Origin: Opitutia bacterium
GTDB taxonomy: Bacteria > Verrucomicrobiota > Verrucomicrobiia > Opitutales > Coraliomargaritaceae
DNA: 6,808 nt
Assembly (NCBI GenBank): GCA_003503355.1
Contig: DOCS01000038.1
Span: 257-7,064, forward strand
Direction: 5' to 3'
Position numbers and translations under genes: made by a program. The notes below the pieces were generated by a model. It worked only from the letters and a program-made list of their open reading frames with translations, was not told the origin of the DNA and did no database searches. Shown here one piece after another: positions 4,601 through 6,808 of the stretch (the first letter of the stretch is position 1; each line of letters opens with the position of its first letter).

Positions 4601-6808
4601 GCTAACCAGCGCTGGTGTCACTTTTGAAATTTCTTCTGATCCGGATTTCCTCGCGACGGTCAATGCGTTTGCAGGTACGGGGCACCTGGCCTTGGTCGAT
4701 GGTCAACGCAGCGAGGCTGCCTTCAACAATCCTTCCAGTGTCGCGCAGGACAGTTCCGGCAATATCTTTGTTGCAGACACTGCGAATAACGTCATCCGTA
4801 TGGTTGCTCCAGACGGAGTGATATCAACCATTGCAGGCAATGGTGAATATGGTGCAACCGATGGCTCTGGCCCGAACGCTCGTTTTAAGTTTCCGCTTGC
4901 GATTGTCGTTGGTGGTTTCGGACTTAGAGAAGATGTCTATGTCTCTGATCTGTATAATCACAGTGTGCGTAAATTGACCCGTCCTGCACTCGAAGGTGAA
5001 GCATGGACGGTCGAGACTTTGGCGGGTACAGGGTCGGCCGGTTTCTTGAATGGTGCAGGCTCGGTTGCTCGCTTCAATAAACCGTATGGCCTCGCGCTGG
5101 ATGATTTGGGTAATGTTTATGTCGCGGATTCTAATAACCATCGTATACGCAAGATTGATCAGAATAAACAAGTGACGACTTATGCTGGAGCTGCGGATTC
5201 AGTTAATGAATCCGCAGGCAACACGGATGGGGTCACAGTTGCTGCATCGATCAGTGTGCAATCTCCAGTAATCGCACGTTTTAATGAGCCCACTGCTGTT
5301 GTATTTGACCGCTCGGGCAATTTGTATATCGCAGATCGTGCGAATCATCGGATACGAACAATTACACCTGCAGGTGTTGTGAGTACACTGGCTGGAGGAG
5401 CCGCTGGTTTAGTCGACGGTATTGCAACGGTGGCTCAATTTAATGCACCAAATGGCCTCGCAATTGATGGTGGGGACAACCTCTACGTTGCGGACGGTAC
5501 GAATCACGCAATTCGTAAAGTAACGACTCCTGAAGGAGTTGTTAGTACGGTGGCGGGCTTAGGCAGCCAAGGCATGGTAAATGGCAATGCGGAAGTTGCT
5601 CGTTTTAATGTCCCATCTGGTCTATTAGTCGACCGCTTTAACTCTGTCGGCGATCTAATCGTAGCCGATTCCGAAAATCATCGTTTGCGCCGAATTATCG
5701 TTGATCCAATCACAGTAGAGGCGACCGTAACCGATGGCGGTGGGTCTGTAAGCGCGGTTTTGGATTTGGCATCACTGCAACTCAATCGTAATACCACTTA
5801 CTATATTCGCTGGCGTTCAAAGGCGGATCAGAGCACTCAGGCCCTAGGACAACGCTTCTTGATGGTGGATGAGCCAGCGATCGTCACGCGGCCTGCTTCC
5901 CTGATCACGAGCACCAGTGCAACGCTGAACGCCACGGTTCAGTCGCAAGGTAGTCCGACGACTGTGCGATTCAAGTATTCGACTGATCCGCAATTGGCGG
6001 CGCCGCGAAGAGTTGGCACACTCGTCGATAACCTTACAGCAGCTAGTGGGGTAGCGGTCGACTTCTTGGGCAATGTGTACCTTGCTGATCAGGAGGCACA
6101 CAAGATTCTTAAAATTTCTCCGATAGGAGTGGTCGAGGATTATGCTGGTTCGGGTGTCGCTGGATTTGCTGACGGCCCTGGAAGTCATGCACAATTTGAT
6201 AAACCGATGGATGTGGCTATCGATGCAGGTGGTAATCTTTACGTGGCAGATGCCTTGAATCATCGGATTCGTAAAATTACTCCGGATAAAGTAGTGACCA
6301 CAATCGCCGGATCGGGCGTTGCAGGTTTTGCGGATGCGTCGATCGCAAAGGAAGGACAGTTCTTATTCCCCACTGGCTTGGCGGTCGATTCAGATGGCGT
6401 AGAACTTTACATTGCCGACCGTGGCAACCATCGCATCCGCCTTGTCTCTGACGGTGCACTGACCACCTTAGCGGGCAGTGGTACTTCGGGGCTGATCAAT
6501 GGTCTGGCTGCTGCCGCTCAATTCTCGAGTCCGACCGGTGTTGCGCTCGGTCGCAGTGGCAATCTGATTGTAGCGGATCGCGATAATCACGTAATTCGGC
6601 AGATTAGCGCGGGCATGGTTGTGACGCTGGCTGGATCCGGCAGCGAGGGCTTCCGCGATGGTGCTAATGCGCTGGCGCAATTTGCCTCACCTAGCAGTGT
6701 GGCGGTGGATGCGAATGGTCTAGTCTTTGTTGCAGATAGTGACAATCACCGTGTGCGCCGTATTGATGTGAGCAGTGTAAGCACTATCGCGGGCTCTGGA
6801 GCGGCGGG
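1473..6808 (+). CDS. Giant exported multidomain protein: three CSLREA/choice-of-anchor-Q beta-helix units plus two NHL propellers in fibronectin-like domains, 3' partial
   Basis: A single frame stays open from ATG 1473 to the window end (at least 1778 codons, no stop, no frameshift). The in-frame TAA at 1461 rules out an earlier start; ATG 1503 is the main alternative, and neither has a clear Shine-Dalgarno. Order by residue: signal peptide 1-43; CSLREA unit 1 about 47-337; fibronectin-like linker about 340-425; unit 2 about 426-724; unit 3 about 726-1024; half fibronectin about 1028-1065; six NHL repeats about 1066-1412; half fibronectin about 1413-1464; half fibronectin about 1465-1513; second NHL array from about 1514 onward. 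Proteins of this kind are exported; parallel beta-helices and NHL propellers usually bind polysaccharide or protein partners. No catalytic residues are recognisable, so the specific role (adhesion, surface layer, polymer binding) is inference. The C-terminal sorting signal, if any, is outside the window. Confidence 0.93.
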   Translation, partial: MSNRFKTRYLMLFGRTLICVKLLVKMYSSVGLLSFSGALIVCADDQVVTDLADSGAGSLRQAINDVGSGEQITFDPALSGATITLGGTELLVDKNLTIDAASLADGITVSGNHASRIFNVSAGAVVELDSLTVRDGYINAEGDQGGAVRNTGTLTVRNSTFSNNKAAIFGGAFDNSGTLTILNSTIAHNEAPSSSGGIHNQGGTLTLIHTTLASNQSAEIAGGLWSGEGGNVTLTDSIVANNTALSGPDISTFETITVTGVNLIGDLADSNLSESATLIVGDPKLADLGDYGGPTATMPPLPESPAIDAASGSSTITDQRGLNRIAAAANDIGSVEVLVTTASPLGGGVNTSLLPTFQWSGSESATYEIFIGPASGILMTVGVQSSPFSVAQPLLAGTNYRWRIDTTVGAETYPGTVQYMNTRQWIEVTTGLDETNGITVGAISLREAIADAVPSGTPEIIRFATELNGGIITLKGSELLVDKSVIIDAQALSDGLTLSGNHASRIFNVSEGSVVVLDSLNLTAGVTPAGSDGAGILNAGDLTVRNSSIFGNASGRYGGGFENTGTLTLLNTTVAQNTATYGGGINNFGGTLNLTHCTIAGNQAAVTGGGFWSNQSLTLTDSIVANNSAPTAADISTNAPGTITLTGVNLISDLDSSNLIAGAAVLVGNPLLADLGNHGGPTATMPPLLGSPAIDAATGSLSGSGQRGVTRPYATMADLGAVEAVYFSVSNSLDSGAGSLREALTQAAAHVPSVAGLIDLDHVLSGQTITLASELLVANSMWLDASSLADGITLSGNNTSRVLNVSAGSVVDLDTWTITAGLTLAGSDGAGILNDGDLTMRNSTLFGNISGGHGGGIANTGSLTLLNSTVANNTAGHSGGGIASLEGSVAAFSSTIADNLSIESGGGLYAGAGVVTLTGSIVAKNIANNVPYDVNLTGSASVSAEGGNLFSTLHGTDLIAGLGVLVGDPLLADLADYGGPTHTMQLLPGSPAIDAATTNTNLQADQRRFERLLGAAADLGAYETPAGDYTLAGVSLFATMDASLTSAGVTFEISSDPDFLATVNAFAGTGHLALVDGQRSEAAFNNPSSVAQDSSGNIFVADTANNVIRMVAPDGVISTIAGNGEYGATDGSGPNARFKFPLAIVVGGFGLREDVYVSDLYNHSVRKLTRPALEGEAWTVETLAGTGSAGFLNGAGSVARFNKPYGLALDDLGNVYVADSNNHRIRKIDQNKQVTTYAGAADSVNESAGNTDGVTVAASISVQSPVIARFNEPTAVVFDRSGNLYIADRANHRIRTITPAGVVSTLAGGAAGLVDGIATVAQFNAPNGLAIDGGDNLYVADGTNHAIRKVTTPEGVVSTVAGLGSQGMVNGNAEVARFNVPSGLLVDRFNSVGDLIVADSENHRLRRIIVDPITVEATVTDGGGSVSAVLDLASLQLNRNTTYYIRWRSKADQSTQALGQRFLMVDEPAIVTRPASLITSTSATLNATVQSQGSPTTVRFKYSTDPQLAAPRRVGTLVDNLTAASGVAVDFLGNVYLADQEAHKILKISPIGVVEDYAGSGVAGFADGPGSHAQFDKPMDVAIDAGGNLYVADALNHRIRKITPDKVVTTIAGSGVAGFADASIAKEGQFLFPTGLAVDSDGVELYIADRGNHRIRLVSDGALTTLAGSGTSGLINGLAAAAQFSSPTGVALGRSGNLIVADRDNHVIRQISAGMVVTLAGSGSEGFRDGANALAQFASPSSVAVDANGLVFVADSDNHRVRRIDVSSVSTIAGSGAA
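1611..2483 (+). repeat. CSLREA / choice-of-anchor-Q unit 1 (beta-helix)
   Basis: This unit opens with DLADSGAGSLRQAI, a CSLREA-type motif in which Cys is Gly. Next comes a segment ending GNHASRIFNVSAG, then short repeats of the NSTIxxN / GGxxN type (NSTFSNN, NSTIAHN, DSIVANN) expected of a right-handed parallel beta-helix. It closes with the family signature GDPKLADLGDYGGPTATM, SPAIDAA, TDQRGLNR and DIGSVE. This matches choice-of-anchor-Q proteins, which are exported. It differs from units 2 and 3 in the helix entry (RDGYINAEGDQGG instead of AGxTxAGSDGAGILN), so it is the most diverged of the three. Confidence 0.85.
2484..2747 (+). other. Intact fibronectin-III-like linker domain
   Basis: About 85 residues between units 1 and 2 show the pattern of a secreted fibronectin-like beta-sandwich: PTFQWSGSESATYEIFIG (strands with core Trp and Tyr), then LLAGTNYRWRIDT, the usual late-strand YxW motif. 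No catalytic residues are seen; it probably acts as a spacer. It begins at the nine-G tract. Unlike the two later fibronectin-like domains it is not interrupted by a propeller. Confidence 0.6.
2507..2515 (+). repeat. Nine-G homopolymer tract within the coding region
   Basis: Nine consecutive G bases encode part of LGGGV at the junction between CSLREA unit 1 and the fibronectin-like linker. Loss of one G leads to a TGA at 2608-2610; gain of one G leads to a TGA at 2573-2575. Either change would leave a secreted fragment of about 345 native residues plus a short tail. A shorter seven-G run lies at 1905-1911. Slippage itself is inferred, not seen. Confidence 0.9.
2748..3644 (+). repeat. CSLREA / choice-of-anchor-Q unit 2 (beta-helix)
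   Basis: This unit starts with a CSLREA-type motif, VGAISLREAI, and continues through SGNHASRIFNVSEG and AGSDGAGILNAGDLTVRNS. Beta-helix repeats follow (NSSIFGN, NTTVAQN, HCTIAGN, DSIVANN). The unit ends with GNPLLADLGNHGGPTATM, SPAIDAA, GQRGVTR and DLGAVE. It shares a 20-base identical run with unit 1: 3510-3529 equals 2349-2368, encoding GPTATMP. It is clearly closer to unit 3 than to unit 1 in the helix-entry segment. It joins unit 3 without any linker domain. Confidence 0.85.
3648..4544 (+). repeat. CSLREA / choice-of-anchor-Q unit 3 (beta-helix)
   Basis: The unit begins SLDSGAGSLREAL, followed by a slightly longer spacer (HVPSVAGLIDLDHVLSGQ) before the TITL strand. It continues with SGNNTSRVLNVSAG, AGSDGAGILNDGDLTMRNS, helix repeats (NSTLFGN, NSTVANN, SSTIADN, GSIVAKN) and the ending GDPLLADLADYGGPTHTM, SPAIDAA, ADQRR and DLGAYE. 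The last part is the closest of the three to the family consensus. Unit 2 and unit 3 have nearly the same length (about 299 residues), consistent with tandem duplication of a module. Confidence 0.85.
4554..4667 (+). other. N-terminal half of a fibronectin-like domain, interrupted by propeller 1
   Basis: The sequence reads TLAGVSLFATMDASL, then VTFEISSDPDFLATVN, and then runs straight into the first NHL repeat. V-x-F-x-x-S-x-DP is the middle strand of the fibronectin-like module common in such secreted proteins, but the expected later strands are missing here. They reappear after the propeller, at 5709-5864. The same half-module with VRFKYSTDPQL stands before propeller 2. Splitting of one domain by an inserted propeller is inferred from the order of these pieces. 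Confidence 0.5.
4668..5708 (+). repeat. NHL propeller 1: six NHL repeats
   Basis: Six copies of the NHL signature are visible: NIFVADTANNVIRMV (from 4761), DVYVSDLYNHSVRKL (4932), NVYVADSNNHRIRKI (5112), NLYIADRANHRIRTI (5319), NLYVADGTNHAIRKV (5478) and DLIVADSENHRLRRI (5652). Each is preceded by an AGxG..G..DG....A.F..P segment typical of extracellular bacterial NHL proteins. Six repeats is the number needed to close a six-bladed beta-propeller, a fold that normally binds proteins, nucleic acid or sugars rather than acting catalytically. The fourth blade carries an enlarged loop (from ADSVNESAGNTDG to SVQSPVIARF). Confidence 0.9.
5709..5864 (+). other. C-terminal half of the fibronectin-like domain split by propeller 1
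   Basis: Directly after blade six the sequence reads ITVEATVTDGGGSVSAVLDL, then LQLNRNTTYYIRWRSKA and GQRFLMV. L..L..NTTYYIRWR is the late strand of fibronectin-like domains (usually LxPxTTYYxR), and FLMV fits the last strand. No early strands precede it except those upstream of the propeller at 4554-4667, so together the two parts make one domain. Confidence 0.5.
5865..6011 (+). other. N-terminal half of a second fibronectin-like domain, before propeller 2
   Basis: The segment contains PASLITSTSATLNATVQSQG, then TTVRFKYSTDPQLAAP. This is a textbook start of the fibronectin-like module found in secreted verrucomicrobial proteins (TSATLNATV..QG..T.V.F.YSTDP). The remaining strands do not follow; NHL repeats do. 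The closing half is expected beyond the window, after propeller 2. Confidence 0.55.
6012..6808 (+). repeat. NHL propeller 2: five NHL repeats visible, runs off the window
   Basis: Five signatures are seen: NVYLADQEAHKILKI (from 6072), NLYVADALNHRIRKI (6234), ELYIADRGNHRIRLV (6402), NLIVADRDNHVIRQI (6561) and LVFVADSDNHRVRRI (6720). The window ends in STIAGSGAAG, the start of another blade, so a sixth repeat is likely. The linkers are regular (AGSGVAGFADG, AGSGTSGLINGL, AGSGSEGFRDG). The first blade is degenerate: it lacks the AGxG...DG...A.F loop, being about 13 residues shorter than its counterparts, and has EAHKILK in place of xNHRIRK. Confidence 0.9.

Noticed and set aside
4402..4821. Plus-strand frames at 4402-4605 and 4615-4821
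   Set aside because: They overlap the giant frame in another phase, where the giant frame has clear choice-of-anchor-Q and NHL motifs.
4824..5171. Minus-strand open frame of 115 codons
   Set aside because: Opposite NHL blades 2 and 3; its repeated IRIRDI-type segments are simply the reverse reading of the NHL repeats.
5844..6263. Minus-strand open frame of 139 codons
   Set aside because: Antisense to well-defined fibronectin-like and NHL coding sequence; composition is Arg/Ser/His-rich, as expected for a shadow frame.
4761..6764. Regularly spaced short repeats resembling a CRISPR array
   Set aside because: The spacing of about 150-200 bases and the conservation at protein level (NHL signatures) show a coding repeat; the DNA copies are not identical.

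Overview
The window looks like chromosomal DNA of a free-living bacterium, most plausibly from the Verrucomicrobiota (Opitutales, Puniceicoccaceae-like). That placement is inference. It rests on the giant secreted protein that mixes CSLREA/choice-of-anchor-Q modules, fibronectin-like modules and NHL repeats, on the moderate GC of the coding parts, and on the near absence of Shine-Dalgarno signals. No rRNA, tRNA or marker gene is present to confirm it.

Layout: (1) 1-1188, plus strand, is the 3' part of a Rossmann-fold, RNA-type SAM-dependent methyltransferase gene whose start lies before the window. (2) 1189-1472 is a non-coding gap. It holds a perfect 16-bp hairpin (1246-1289) that probably ends the methyltransferase transcript, then an AT-rich stretch with a candidate promoter just before the next gene. 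(3) 1473-6808, plus strand, is one uninterrupted reading frame of at least 1778 codons that runs off the right edge. It encodes an exported giant protein.

Modules of the giant protein, in order: signal peptide (residues 1-43); CSLREA/choice-of-anchor-Q beta-helix unit 1; an intact fibronectin-like linker; CSLREA unit 2; CSLREA unit 3 fused directly to unit 2; the first half of a fibronectin-like domain; a complete set of six NHL repeats; the second half of that fibronectin-like domain; the first half of another such domain; and a second NHL array with five repeats visible. The two propellers therefore appear to be inserted inside fibronectin folds.

The two genes have no evident functional link: one acts on nucleic acid in the cytoplasm, the other is an extracellular or surface protein. 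They are separated by a terminator-like hairpin, so they are probably separate transcription units. I see no mobile element, CRISPR array, toxin-antitoxin pair or defence cassette. The observations most worth following are the nested propeller-in-fibronectin architecture and a nine-G tract inside the giant gene at which slippage by one base would truncate the protein at once.
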